Assembly: GCA_029204225.1 (NCBI GenBank)
Contig: CM055100.1
Span: 32,765,645-32,829,644, forward strand
Source of the DNA: Diphasiastrum complanatum
Taxonomy: Eukaryota > Streptophyta > Lycopodiopsida > Lycopodiales > Lycopodiaceae
Direction of reading: 5' to 3'
DNA: 64,000 nt
In this document: piece after piece, positions 31,141-43,140 of the stretch
Numbering within the stretch: position 1 is the stretch's first letter
How the letters are laid out: every line of letters begins with the position of its first letter
Made by a program: the position numbers and the translations under genes
Notes under the pieces: model-generated
Database searches by the model: none
What the model was told of the DNA's origin: nothing
The model's input: the letters and a program-made list of their open reading frames with translations, nothing else

Positions 31141-32490
31141 CGCACACATGAGTGTAACTTTGAGTACACATTTTGGGGGCGTAAATAATAATAAATGGCC
31201 CTTGGGTGGGGGGGCTGGAGATATGACTTGAGAAAAAATGTTGATCTTGTTTGGCCAAGAAAATCCCCTCATTTTGTGGTGACATCATAAGTCCACAAAT
31301 GTAGCATTGTACCAAACAAACAGCTAATCAACAACCCATTCCTAATCTAGGTAGTAGGGTGGAGGCAAGGCCCACCCTCATCGCATAGTCGATAATCTTC
31401 CATGGTGTTGGATACGTCATGATGGGATATTTTAAGCCTTCTTAATCGTTGGATCCAAGCGGGCCCTACCTGTGCTTAGTCAAGGTAGTCAAGATTAGCC
31501 ATATGATTATGCTTTTAGATTGATCTATTTCAATGATTTACTTTTTTTTCTCGCGTATCTTTTGTCATGTATCTGGGGTTATGAACTTATGACTCATGAG
31601 ACTTTGAATATGGATTGGAAGTTTTGAGTTGCTTTTATAAATTTTGTTTTGTCACGATGGGTGACACTTTGCTTCTTTTAAAATTAATAAGTATGGATAC
31701 AAGACCAAGATGGATGAGTAGCATGTACAATAGAATATTATGTAATGCCAAAAGGCTATACACTTTCACACTACATTCATGATCAAGACAATGTATTTGG
31801 CATGAATGATCACATGGGTGAGAAGTGTGTAGTGAAATCCTTTCACAGTTTGAAACATATGTCTACAAATTTCCTTTTACAAGCAAAACATTTTGTCATT
31901 ACTGAAATGTTTGACTTGATCATAGCATGAGCTTGGCATGATTATTACTCAAACACCTCAAGGGGAGCTAGGACAATCTACTTATCGTTTTGCCTTTGAC
32001 CACTTCATTAATCAACCAAGCAATAACTCACATTGGCCAACATGTCAATGATCATTGGCTCGCACGGGGTGTCTCTTCTTCACAACCTTACACACTTAGA
32101 CATGCTTCTCAAGCGCAAAGAAACTCACCCTAGCACAACGCCAACAGGAGATTCACATAACTAGCCACAAATTGTCCAAGCAAGCTATTTAACACATCCA
32201 ATACATCGACTCATTTCCATAATTATTGAAGCGAGTTTTGACATTCTGCGAGTAAATTTTTTGCGAGTTTTGCAAGCTTCTTCCATGACATGCTCCAACA
32301 AAATGGTAGCACATGGTGTGCTACTCTTTCGATGCCACTACATGATTTTTTAAGAACAAGAATGATGGTTTGATGCATACTTAAAAATGTGACTATCCAT
32401 CAAATTCTAAATAAGTCCATCACAAAATACTTTGTTACATTATAAATACAATTTCACTTTTATTTAAAAAAAATTGTCCTTGAAGTTGTA
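31141..32490. other. AT-rich stretch, nothing recognised
   Basis: No frame longer than about 62 codons and no domain, repeat or RNA gene was recognised on either strand. Confidence 0.6.
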
Positions 32491-32496
32491 AAAGTT

Positions 32497-32847
32497 GGCA
32501 TGCTAGTGTGCTAGCCTGCAAATTTTTTATTTCAAAAACATGCAGCTTTTTTGAAAAACTTTTTGAAAAAATAGATTTCTTTTTGGAGCTGATTCGGCTA
32601 ACATGCCGGTGTGCTAGCCAAGTAAATTATAAAGAAGAAAAGCTATTTTGACACATTTGAGAACCAAATTTTGAGTAAAAACATTATTTTGAAATATTTA
32701 TTTAAACCTCCCAACATAGTAAGTCGACGTGCTAAGTAAAACAACTAAAAAAAAATTACAACCTTTAAAAATAGCACGTCGGCGTGCTCTATGAAATGAG
32801 AAAATTTTTTTGCAACCAACCAAGATAGCACGCCGGCGTGCTATCTT
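32497..32847. repeat. Array of five CG-rich near-palindromes
   Basis: Related dyads with cores such as AGCACGCCGGCGTGCT lie at 32497-32516, 32596-32619, 32719-32736, 32773-32788 and 32822-32847. The last is a perfect 26-bp palindrome. They are separated by AT-rich spacers of about 35-105 bp. The array ends where copia integrase sequence of element E begins. Confidence 0.65.
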
Positions 32848-32856
32848 CTTTATCAA

Positions 32857-33965
32857 ACTTACGAGTCTTGGATGTACTGTTTTGCGCAGATTCCTTGTGA
32901 TCTCAAGAAGAAGCTCAACTTCCAGAGTATCAAGTGTGTTTTCATCAACGACACTACCTCAGATCAAACCTACAAGTTGTTCGATCCCATCGAGTCAGAG
33001 ATATTCACTAGCCGGGATGTCATCTTCATCGAAAATCAGTTTCAAGACCTCAAAGGAAAGGGCAGACCCCATGTAGCCGGCCTATCAGATTCTCCTGACG
33101 CTTTGAACTTTCCAGTTCCTCAGTCGACTATTCCTATTGAAGGTTTAAGCTTCTCTACTCTTGACAAACAACAAATCAACGATGAATCAGAAGATGATAA
33201 TGTTGCAGATCAGCAACTACAATATGATGGAAATAGTCAACTTCACGTATTACCCAGAAGATCTTCAAGGACTAGCAGACCACGTAACCGGTATATCGAC
33301 GAGTCTGCAGCTTATCTTGTTCAGAAACCGACGTCTATCCAAGAGGCACTCAGTCAGCCTGATTCAGATCTCTGGAAAAAAGTTATGGATAATTCATCTC
33401 TTGTCAAGAACCAGACGTGGACGATTGTCGAACTACCTACTAGCAGAAACGTAGTTGATTGCAAAGTACAACACAGATGGAAGCATCAACAGGAGAAAGG
33501 CATGGCTTGTAGCCAGAGGATTTTCTCAAGTATACAACGTTGATTACACTGAGACTTTCAATCTAGTAGTCAAGCATTCTTCTATTCGACTTTTGCTATC
33601 ATTTGTTGCTGCAGCAGATTTGGAAATACATCAAATGGATGTACAAACAGCATACCTCAATGGAGTTATCGAAGAAGACATTTACATGGTGCAACCCGAA
33701 GGTTATATTATCGAGGGTAAGCACAATCATGTTTGTAAATTCCATAAGGCACTTTATGGCTTGAAGCAATCTGTTCAAGCATGGTTTCAAAGGATCAATA
33801 CTTTCCTTATTGATCGCAGCTATACACCTAGCTCTTCACATTCAAATGTTTACGTCAAAGTAGTGCAGTGGTATTTTTTCATTATCACTTTGTACGTGGA
33901 TGATACATTGCTTTTCAGCAACAATACCAATTTGATAAAAGAAACCAAGACAATACTATCTTCCA
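32857..33965 (+). pseudogene. Element E integrase C-terminus, linker and reverse transcriptase
   Basis: LNFQSIKCVFINDTTSDQTY and the acidic linker with RRSSRTSRPRNRYID lead to KNQTWTIVELPTSRNVVDCK. A frameshift near 33470 passes to YNTDGSINRRKAWLVARGF, QMDVQTAYLNGVIEEDIYM, ALYGLKQSVQAWFQRIN and LYVDDTLLFSNN. RT similarity stops after TKTILSSK at about 33965. The catalytic YVDD is preserved, but the frame is broken. Confidence 0.85.
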
Positions 33966-34318
33966 AATCCAATTCTGCAGATTTTCTCGTGTTTTTATGC
34001 AGTCAACAGAATTACAAGTGTTTTAATATAGTCTACAGAATTACACGAAGTTTGGCATCTCAAGATGTATCTCAAATCATATCTATTGAAGATTATCAAG
34101 ATGTGAAGGAGTCGAGGTTTGAGGAGGAGCCTCCTCAACATATGATTTTAAGGGGATCTTCAAGATGGATGGCCAAGTCCTTATGGATCATCTTTATGGT
34201 GTAGAAAGGTGGTATCCACTTTGGCATTCTCACTTATGCTTCTCTTTCATTATTTGATGCATTATCTTGCTTTGTTGAGATTCTTACATCTCAAAGTTCA
34301 AGAGAAACAATACTAGTT

Positions 34319-34837
34319 TTGTATGATGCCTATTATATAAACATATTTCTTGTCATGAAAGGCTTAGATATGTTTCCAAAGTTCTTTGAAAGCAAGAGAT
34401 TGTGTTATCAAAAGTATGCTCTTGGATTTTGTAAGAGCAAGATTGAGTTTGATACTCATAGTTTTAAAAATCATGTTTTTACATGTTTTGAGACAATTTG
34501 TAAACTTCTCTTGAGATTAAGTGAAGCATCCAAAGAGGACACTTATATCCTTGAGCAAGTGTTTAGTCTCAAAAAGATCAACATTGCATTTGAATTCAAG
34601 ATTAAATCCATCATGGATAAAGTTCATATTATGTGGACTAGTCAATCTAGTATGCTTAATCTTGAAGATCAACACTTTTGCTCATCTTATGATCTTGATC
34701 TCGATGATCCTTATGAGGCTTTGAAGCTTCGGATCTCTCTATTTATGGTGCAACCATCATGCAAGTGGAGTCTAAGTTATAGGTGGATTCAAAGTCAAAT
34801 GGTGGTAGGTGGGGTGTGCTTCTTTGTGCACCACTAG
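34319..34837 (+). other. Unrecognised 172-codon open frame in the insert
   Basis: The translation begins MYDAYYINIFLVMKGLDMF, is rich in Lys, Phe and Ser and has acidic LDLDDPYEALKL near its end. No known domain or repeat was recognised. Such a length is unusual by chance in AT-rich DNA but not decisive. It could be a decayed gene or a chance frame. Confidence 0.25.
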
Positions 34838-34972
34838 ATCTTTTGAAGGGCTAGGATCTCAATCCTTGCCACTTCATGTAGCCAATAGGATGAATGGGGC
34901 AAGGGCCTCCCCAAGAATAATAGATCACCATTTGTACTCATTTTTCATTCTCAATTCTAGGAGGAAACTCTA

Positions 34973-35232
<260 letters not shown>

Positions 35233-35504
35233 TTTATGTGCTATGCAGGTTGAGGCGAGCTTGCCGATCCCAGCGAGAGTTCATAGGTTACAACAATTAT
35301 ATTATTGTTATATTTTGCTAAGCTATCCAAATCTTATGATCACACTCGAGTGGAAACTACTAGTCACTAACACTTTTCACAAGCTGAAGCATGAATCTGT
35401 GTAAGCTCCCATTCTTAGATCCCCGCTCCTATCGGTCGATAGTCGGATCGATCATGTATGTCATGGTCTGCACTTGACCTGATCTAGCCTTTCCAGACAG
35501 TACA

Positions 35505-36073
35505 TTGTCATAGTTTATGTCAAATCCCAGCCAACCTCATTGGAAGGCTCTCTCAGAGTACTAAGATAGATTCAAGCCACTAAGCATTATGCTTTGAGTT
35601 ATAATGGAAATACAGAAGATGCTTTGACATTACTTACTTATTTAGACTCTGATTGGGCTAGTAATGTGGACACAAGAAAATTCACATCTGGCTATCTTTG
35701 CTTTCTAGTAGGAGGACCCATTTCGTGGAATAGTCGAAAGCAAAAATACATTTCCTTGTCCTCCACAAAATCAGAATATGTCGTAGCTACCTCTACTATG
35801 AAAGAAATTATTTGGCCCAGAAGATTGCTTAAGGATCTCATGATCTCTCAAATCAGTCCAACTATATTCTATTACGACAATCAGAGCTACATTGCTCTAT
35901 CTCTGAACCTACAAACTCAGTCTAGAACTAAACACATTGAAGTTCAATTTCATGTTCTTAGAGAGAAAGTTCAAAATAAAGATGTCGAATTAAGTTATTT
36001 TCTGACTGCCAGTATGTTGGTTGATATCTTGGCTAAGCCTCTGTCAAGAGAAAAGCATGTTGCCATTATGTAG
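35505..36073 (+). pseudogene. Element E RNase H
   Basis: The frame from 35594 reads LTYLDSDWASNVDTRKFTSG, then GGPISWNSRKQKYISLSSTK, SRTKHIEVQFHVLREKV and LVDILAKPLSREKH. Similarity extends left to about 35505 (a HWKAL region) with a frameshift and a stop. Both catalytic Asp positions near the start (LDSDWAS) are kept. Confidence 0.85.
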
Positions 36074-36359
36074 CTTGCTTAATTTCATTCAAGATTCTAG
36101 GAGTTAAGCTTAAGGGGGTATTTTGGAACTAAGCATCACTCCAACTCACCAAAATTCAAGTCATCAGAAATTGAGTCATCGGAACTTGATTATTCGAGTT
36201 CGATTCCTGAGCACCAGTGTACTATGTAAATATGAACCTTCTCTCTCTCTACAACGACATTGTAGCCTTACTCTCTGAAGTTGAATGTCTGTGCAATCAA
36301 TCAACTGGAACAGAAGCATGATCAACATCGAACTCTTCAAGTTCGAGGTCTTCGAGTTA

Positions 36360-36812
36360 TGTGAAAGATTTCTAGACCCAAAAATAGTAGGGTTTACATT
36401 CTGGAGGGAAAGCCAAGTGACCATAGGTGGACCTATTATAAAAGGATGTAACTTGTGGAGAAACAGATATTCTCTCTTCTCTATCTCATTTGATGCTTAT
36501 ACATGGTTCTCTTGGGTTCTACTATCCATTGGTGCACTATACTTGTGATATCTTGCAATTCTATGTGTAGAATGATCTATGTTTGCTATTTTCAGGTTCA
36601 CACGTGTGAAATATAGTGGGGTACTTTTTCTGTATAAACATTAGCTTCTATTTATGTTTTGATTCATGTTTGATCAAGTTCTATTAGAATTTGCATTCTA
36701 TTTTGTGTGTAGATGCTGATTTTACAACATTGGCAAGATTGGTGGAGTAGCTTGTTTTGTAACCAAAGATCTTTTATCGATTTGGATCATGAATAATCTG
36801 AATTCTTTCACA
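36360..36812 (+). repeat. 5' LTR of element F (internally deleted)
   Basis: The LTR is about 453 bp against about 650 bp for element G. About 200 bp are missing directly after the first 10 bases. It contains the perfect palindrome TTCACACGTGTGAA at 36597-36610. Confidence 0.75.
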
Positions 36813-37412
36813 TGGTACTAGATCTTGTGTTCTAGGTTATTAAGGAGGAAATCATATCCATCAATGATTTGGTGAAGATATCAAGACTAGAGCATGCTAG
36901 AGAAGATTCTACACCAGAATTGAGTTTCTTACACTTGTAGATTGGATCTTTTGTAAATCAAAATCCTATATAGGTTTATAAACTTGATCAATTCTGATTT
37001 TTGAATTCACATGTTGGATTTGGCCGATTTTTGGATCATTGGATTAGCCTAAGTGGTGGCTAATAGATTGGATATCAAATTTTTAGCATTTGCATGTAGA
37101 TCTTGAGATATTCATTTTTTTGTGATTTTGTCAAAAGCCTAATTTTGATTGGATCTCTAGATAGTGAAATTACTGGACTTCATTTGAGTGTGTTTCAATA
37201 TTAGGAAGTGGCAAGAGTCATTAGATTGAGGATAGATCATAGGTTGATGAAGATTTCATGATTCTATGTGTTGATTTGTTTGGTATAAGTGCTAGAAGAG
37301 AATTAAGTAGTTTCAAATCTTTGTGATTTCTCTTTGAAAACATATGTTATTGTTCAAAAGGAGTGCTCTGTGCATTGAAACAGGTTGAATGAGAAGATTA
37401 GGTCTTTGCTAC

Positions 37413-37733
37413 ATGGCACCATCAAGTGGAGTCATGTTGAAAGCCAATGATAAGCTTATCTCAAGTAACTATTCATTATGGAAAGTCAGGATGGAATCAC
37501 TTCTTGAGATGAATGATGTTTTGGATATTGTTGTAGGTTTGGAGGAGAGGCCAGCAACACAACAAGAAAAATTGAGTTATGATAATAGAGCCAAAAGGGC
37601 TCTAAACATGATCAAGATGAATGTTACCAATGAGCTTCTCAAGGAAGTTGGTAAGTGTACTTCATCAAGTGAGCTTGGGAAGCTTTGAAGAAGCGTTATG
37701 AGTCCAAGTCTACCTCTAGAGTGTTGACTCATC
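37413..37733 (+). pseudogene. Element F gag fragment
   Basis: MAPSSGVMLKANDKLISSN, YSLWKVRMESLLEMNDVLD and ALNMIKMNVTNELLKEVGK match the gag of element G (47901-48167) closely. A frameshift near 37675 precedes YESKSTSRVLT, after which similarity ends. Confidence 0.8.
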
Positions 37734-37807
37734 CCAGATTATGCACTTCTTATTTCTCAAGTGTTGCCACTCAGGTGACTTATGAAGATCTTCCTCAGAC
37801 TTTATAT

Positions 37808-38400
37808 TTACCTCTCTCCAAAAAGACCCCAATCTTCTAGATCGTACTGGTCCACTTCAAGCTCCGACTCACCTGCTCTTTTCATGGAGACAAAGAACGT
37901 TCCCAACTCTCGGGGGTATCCCATTGTGCAAAATTTCATTCCAAGCTCTGTGATATTTTTTTGAACTGTTCTAATAGCCTCATTGACTACTAGATGACAA
38001 GGAGGCATAGGAGGTGGTGGCACACTTTTTACAACCCTGAATGATGCAACCACATCTTGTAACATATTTTTTTCAATTAATTTCTCATATAAACGAATAC
38101 CACTTTCATTGTCTGCTCTCGTATGGACAGTCTAGATGCTTGCACGAATTTGTTGCCCATAATCGCAACATTCTCTCAAGTCATCGAGGTCTGGTTTGTC
38201 ACCTGTGACCGGATTACATCTGGCTTATGTTGCATTGGCTGGATTGTGTCTTCGTTGTTTGTGGATTCGACTTGATCACGAACACTTGAGCACAAATTAT
38301 ACTTAGAAACGGTCTTTTCTGGTGGTTGTTCACAAAAAAAAACCTTGTTAGGATATAGACAAAAAAATAGAAAATAGCTAAACTTTTGTCTTAAGTTAAA
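37808..38400 (-). pseudogene. Broken coding region of unknown family
   Basis: From about 38205 down to 37808 one minus-strand frame reads TGDKPDLDDLRECCDYGQQ, an in-frame TAG, RADNESGIRLYEKLIEKN, MLQDVVASFRVVKSVPPPPM, then FCTMGYPRELGTFFVSMKRA and ELEVDQYDLEDWGLFGER. A second frame upstream (CSSVRDQVESTNNEDTIQ) may join through a frameshift near 38210. The even composition and charged helices look like a real protein, but the family was not recognised. It may derive from a transposon or a host gene. Confidence 0.45.
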
Positions 38401-38568
38401 ACCCAACTACCAAATCGACATGTTGAAATTGTTTTAGAGTGAAGTAGTGACTCATAGGAGAGACGGGTTGTAAGGCTAATGTATTGTTTTGTAGAATTTC
38501 TATGGTGCTTGAAAAGATCCATTTTTCATGGCAGGCTTCCATGATCCATTTTCAATTAGGAACTACTA

Positions 38569-39090
38569 AAAAACAGAGGCATTTTTTGTTTATGTTTTTC
38601 AGTGGTTTCTAACAAAAAATTCAACAAAATGCCTCTGGAGGTCCAACACCGATGCTTGACTCTTGGAGGCATTTTCTAATTCAGATTCATAGAAAAAAAA
38701 GAACAAAAATGCCTCTAGGGCTCCAACGCCGAGCTTGGACCTTTGGAGGCTGTTTTTTGTTGCATTTTTTCACAAATCTTGTAACAAGAATCAATCACGG
38801 ACACTCTCAATGTGCCAATCTTCACACTAAAAATGACCAAAAGACAAAACAAAAAAATGCCTCAAGGGGTCCAGCATTGGCGCACCCCCGAAGGCATTTT
38901 TTTTGTTTTTGTTTTTTGGTCGTTTTCAGTTGTAAATCAGAAATAGAAAAAGCCTCCGGCCGACGCTGGACCCTCGGAGGCATTTTTTGTTTTCTTTTTT
39001 TGTCATGAATAAGTGAAAAACAAAAACAAAAAATGCCTTCAGCGGTCCTAGCGCTGGCGCTAGACCCCCAAGGCTTTTCTGTTTTTGATT
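38569..39090. repeat. Array of five imperfect hairpins with AAAATGCCTC arms
   Basis: Each unit has a left arm like AACAAAAATGCCTC, a CG-rich centre around GGTCCAGCGC, and a right arm like GGAGGCATTTTTTGTT. Units lie at about 38623-38675, 38702-38760, 38846-38905, 38946-38991 and 39015-39088, with a half-unit at 38569-38587. Spacers are AT-rich and variable. The structure recalls foldback elements, but no target duplications or coding sequence were seen. Confidence 0.7.
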
Positions 39091-39559
39091 TACTGTTTTA
39101 GATTATACATTCAAGCTTAAGCTGAACGTCATTGTTAAGCCCCTTGTATACACCAAATCAAGAAGCAGAAGAAGAAGAAGAAGAAGAAAAACACCTGAAA
39201 GAAGAAACATCTATGATAAACTATTTTACACATGTGGGAACATGCTCCACACATGTGAAATGTACTCACAAACATAAAAGACATAAAATTGCCAAGCTAG
39301 ATTTTTGCCAATTTTTCACACTCCTCAAAAAGATAGCTTGGAAAGGTACTAGATCATTTGAGAAGTTTGTGAAAAAAAATTAGTGGATCCTTTGTATGTA
39401 TATGAAGTAGAAAACTAGCAAAAGGATCCATCATAGCAGCACCTCACCAAATCCATGATAAGATCTCTTTGGTAGAAATCTCTTGCCAATATCCTTGAAG
39501 AGTACTCCACCAATATGCCACTATGATCATGTGCTTCCTCCATGCTTTCTTATCCATAT
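39091..39559. other. Low-complexity stretch
   Basis: It includes a short GAA-rich run (39160-39190) and relaxed G-box-like words (ACACATGTG at about 39230 and 39253). No gene is supported. Confidence 0.4.
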
Positions 39560-40675
39560 CATCAAGGGGCACCAAATGCAGCACAAGGTATGGTGCGCCA
39601 AATCAGCAACAGCTTATGGCCTTACCTGCACCACTGGGTCCAGCCAATCAACAAATGGCTCACGTGAACCTGACAGCAGCGGAACCAGAGATGCCAGTAC
39701 CACCTCAACCTGAGCAGCAGCAATGGTATGGACCGGATGAACCATTTATGAATCCTGCTATAAATGAATGTATTGCAGCCTATGCAGCTCAAACTCACCA
39801 TCAAGGCAGGGAGAAATTATGGCCGTTACGGATGTGGCGAAGGACACAGAATTGCATAATGTCCTTAAAAAGAACAGTATACATCCTTCTGCCGAGAATG
39901 CGGTTATGGACACTGCTACAAGAATTGTTTATTGAGACCTGGAACCAGTGCACCACTAAACTTCATTGCAATACAACAGGCAACAGTTCCAGCAAGGATA
40001 CCACCGGAAGGGCAATATTTCCATGCCCCTGTGTTAGCCATTACACGAGCACAGAAAAGAAAAGAAGTAGCCCTCTCACCACCACCTTCGTTGATGACCA
40101 ACCCTCGACTTCAGCACCATATCCGAATGTGAGGGAAGAAAGAAGACAGTACCAGAAAATACAACGTTGGGTACAGAGAGCACAAGCGGAGGAGAAAGTG
40201 CAAGAAAAGGACAACCCTACGGAACCTCCAACTGATGGCAAACGAGAACCACAAATGGACTCACCATTGCACACTGATCAAAACAATCGGTTGCATCTTC
40301 AAGAACCACCCTTTCATATGGTGGAGCCCGAGGAACCATGCATTGAAAGGCTCACAATTCTTATTGGCGAGTCGTGTTAGTTTACCCCTCGGGGAATTAC
40401 TGCGGATTGCGCCACAAGCTAAAAGTCTTTTGGTTGAATGGGCCAAAGCGGACGCGGAGCCAGTAGTGCCTGAGCCCATATATTGTATGAGCTATGAAGA
40501 GTCAAGTAACGTCCTCCACATCGGGGCAGCATGGGAAAGTGAGGAACACAACATCACCCTACCAATCAAACACAAGAGATTCGAGGACGAAGCAGCAGTT
40601 GTAGATAGAGAATCCGGTGTCAATTTGATCTCCACTATTTCATATCCATGTATAAGATATGTTAAGCTCAACTAA
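39560..40675 (+). pseudogene. Ty3/gypsy gag C-terminus and protease fragment
   Basis: A proline/glutamine-rich stretch is followed, in a shifted frame, by two cysteine clusters (CGEGH and CRECGYGHCYKNC, about 39830-39925). Further frames give PLGELLRIAPQAKSLLVEWA and NITLPIKHKRFEDEAAVVDR, ending in ESGVNLIST, which matches the D-x-x-S-G-x-N-L-I active-site region of plant gypsy proteases. Several frameshifts break it and the copy stops at the protease, before RT. The superfamily is inferred from the protease context. Confidence 0.5.
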
Positions 40676-40679
40676 TCAA

Positions 40680-42330
40680 CTTGCAATGTAAAATAATATT
40701 TTTTGCAGTCCAATCTCCCCTTACTATCAGTTATTATACTTGATCAGCCAAACCATACTGGTACCGTATCTGGACATCCGCCATACTGATCAGTTTGTTG
40801 GTTTTTGGTCCATATCATTAATTATTACGACAATACGCATTTGAAAACAAGCCATATAAAAAAACATAGCAAAATGTGAGCGTGTAAGCAGTTTGGACCA
40901 GTACATGTGTTTTGTGGCAAATCCATGCCATCCCATCACTCTTGTTTGTAGATAGACAATGTATAGTAGTCGTGACTTCTTGAGCAAATCCATGCTATGC
41001 AAGAGTCCGCAAACCATCTTATCGTTCTTACGATGTTAAGCCATAATACAAATTTAGTCATTACCCAAGAAACTGTAAGTGCAAAAAGTGAAAGTAGGAA
41101 TTTGCGAATGCACACTCATACTAAGACTGGGGCAATTCTATGTCATTCTGACCTTATGAATGTATACATTCTTAGCACAAATCCATGTACTTAAAAGAAC
41201 TTACAACAAGTACACAAATCCTTGTTTAGAAAATCATCAAAAGATTGTTAAAAGTTGTAGGGTTATCATCGTTCCTACAGTAAGCACTGATATATTAGCA
41301 TTAATTGCGTGGCATTTATCGTACTACGATTACAAGTCATACTACTTTTTTTCGCACATTTTTATCAAACGTAGTCGTTTACTTACTCCGTCACCCTGCA
41401 TTTTGAGCCTTATCAATCAAAAATTAAAATTCATGCATTACTGACCTGAATGGTAGACAAAACCGATTCTTGTGAGGCAATCGAGTTTGCACTTTGCAGT
41501 TGAGAAGATTGACCTTATGTATCCATTTCTAAGAATAGTCATTGTGTGGTTACACGTATACGAGAAGTCCAATTACTTTATAGTAGCTTCCAAATGGGTT
41601 TACGGTCTTCTTCATAAAGAGTAGTCTAGAGCATAGATGTTGTGAGTGTCATACGTAGCTTATATTTGTTGTCAACTAAAGTATACCTAAACCCTTCATG
41701 AACTATATGTTGTAAAACTATATGAGACAGGAAATAATAGTGAATATTATCACCTATCCATTTTCGTAGAGAGTTCTTTACTGATCATAAGACATGTACA
41801 CACATATGGCATTCGTTTAGCATCATTTCTACCATCAACCATCTCTAGAATGTGGCTACGGTATATCCATAGCAAAATTACACATAAGATTGTGAAGAAT
41901 TAGTGAGCGAATTATTGTTATAAAAGCAAGGTATGGTATCTATCATAATTATCAGCACGGAACAACACTTTTTGCCCACATAAGTCAACGCTGGCAATGC
42001 TATCAACCTCTCCCGGGGTCGCGCAGAAATATACATCACAAAGACGGAAGTTGTAACAACGATTTCCAGCTATTTATTAGCGCTACCATCTGCCTACATT
42101 TTTGTCAATGCACATCATATATGTTTCTACAAAATCAGCCAGCGTTGGCTTCTGCCAATGGTGTGCTAGAACCACGTATTCAATGCAGTCATAGATGCCA
42201 TAATGGGTGGTTGAACCTCTTGCATGCAATCAGAACTTTCAGAGATATAACAATGATGCCAAAGATTGCAATCGAATCTATCATTTCCATTGCTATCAAA
42301 GTGTTCATAGCAGAAGTAAAAACCGGTATG
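40680..42330. other. Non-coding stretch
   Basis: No frame with protein character was recognised on either strand, and no transposon termini were seen. Confidence 0.5.
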
Positions 42331-42340
42331 AAGGCAACTT

Positions 42341-42500
42341 ACCAGAGTATTTCGGAGTTAGCTTTATGATCGTCGTAACGTAAGCATCCACACAACAACC
42401 TTTGGTATGCCAGAGAGAGAAGCAGAAGAAGAGAATATAATAGAGGAGAGAGGGCGTGGAGAGGGTCTGAACCCCATTCTCTCTTTTTATAGATACAACT
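42341..42500 (-). promoter_or_regulatory. Promoter-like stretch with TATA box and splice donor
   Basis: On the minus strand TATAAAAA (42491-42484) is followed by a pyrimidine-rich leader and a strong donor CTCTG|GTAAGTTG at 42343/42342. This resembles a first exon of a transcript running left. No protein-coding exon was found downstream, so a non-coding transcript, an LTR or chance remain possible. Confidence 0.25.
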
Positions 42501-42686
42501 AATCAAAAAGAGTGTGCAAGAAGCAAAGAACCTTGTCTGTAGGATATTACTCTGATGATCTTGACCAATGAGGTGGCATTCACTACATCTGGTGGTTTTC
42601 AAATTTCCCTCCAAAATTCACAAAGGGCTATATAACTTTTAGAGTACTAAAAACCAAGTGTAAAATAAAGAAGTCAGATACCATTC

Positions 42687-42690
<4 letters not shown>

Positions 42691-42776
<86 letters not shown>
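42691..42776. repeat. (GA)43 microsatellite
   Basis: An uninterrupted 86-bp GA dinucleotide run. Confidence 0.97.
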
Positions 42777-42778
<2 letters not shown>

Positions 42779-42950
42779 CTCAGTTTCTAACCAATTCACA
42801 AAGTATTGCACCTACATGTTCCTTCATTGAGAGTGCCTTATTGATGGCCTCCTAACTACTCTTTGTCTCTCAAAAAATGGTGCACTATAGCTTCAACCAA
42901 AGCCTCTTCTCAAAAACTTAGAAAACCTAGCTTTTTCTCAAAAAAAAACT

Positions 42951-43140
42951 TCATTCTCTTTGCATGCTTCACCAAAAGCTATTATGTCATCTTCATCAAG
43001 GTCACCCTACTCCCCATAGACTGACTATGAAGCCACTTGGACTGGTTCATTCTCTTTGCATGGTTTACCAAAAGCTATTATGTCATCTTTACTAAGGTCA
43101 CCCATCTCCCCATAGACTGACTATGAAGCTGCTTGGACTG
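42951..43140. repeat. 95-bp tandem duplication
   Basis: Units 42951-43045 and 43046-43140 share TTCATTCTCTTTGCATG, AAAGCTATTATGTCATC and CCCATAGACTGACTATGAAG with about ten differences. Confidence 0.85.

Larger units (their letters stand above)
36360..37733 (+). mobile_element. Copia element F: 5' LTR, primer site, leader, gag start
   Basis: The 5' LTR (36360-36812) starts TGTGAAAG and ends TTTCACA, like the LTRs of element G read from the other strand. It is followed by a degraded primer site (TGGTACTAGATC) and a leader closely matching the reverse complement of 48170-48755 in G. Gag starts at the ATG at 37413. The element stops at about 37733, within gag. It lies inside the 3' LTR of element E. 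Confidence 0.8.

Noticed and set aside
38569-39090. CRISPR-like array of regularly spaced repeats
   Set aside because: The repeats are inverted hairpins with variable spacing in a plant nuclear context; there are no uniform repeat-spacer units or cas genes.
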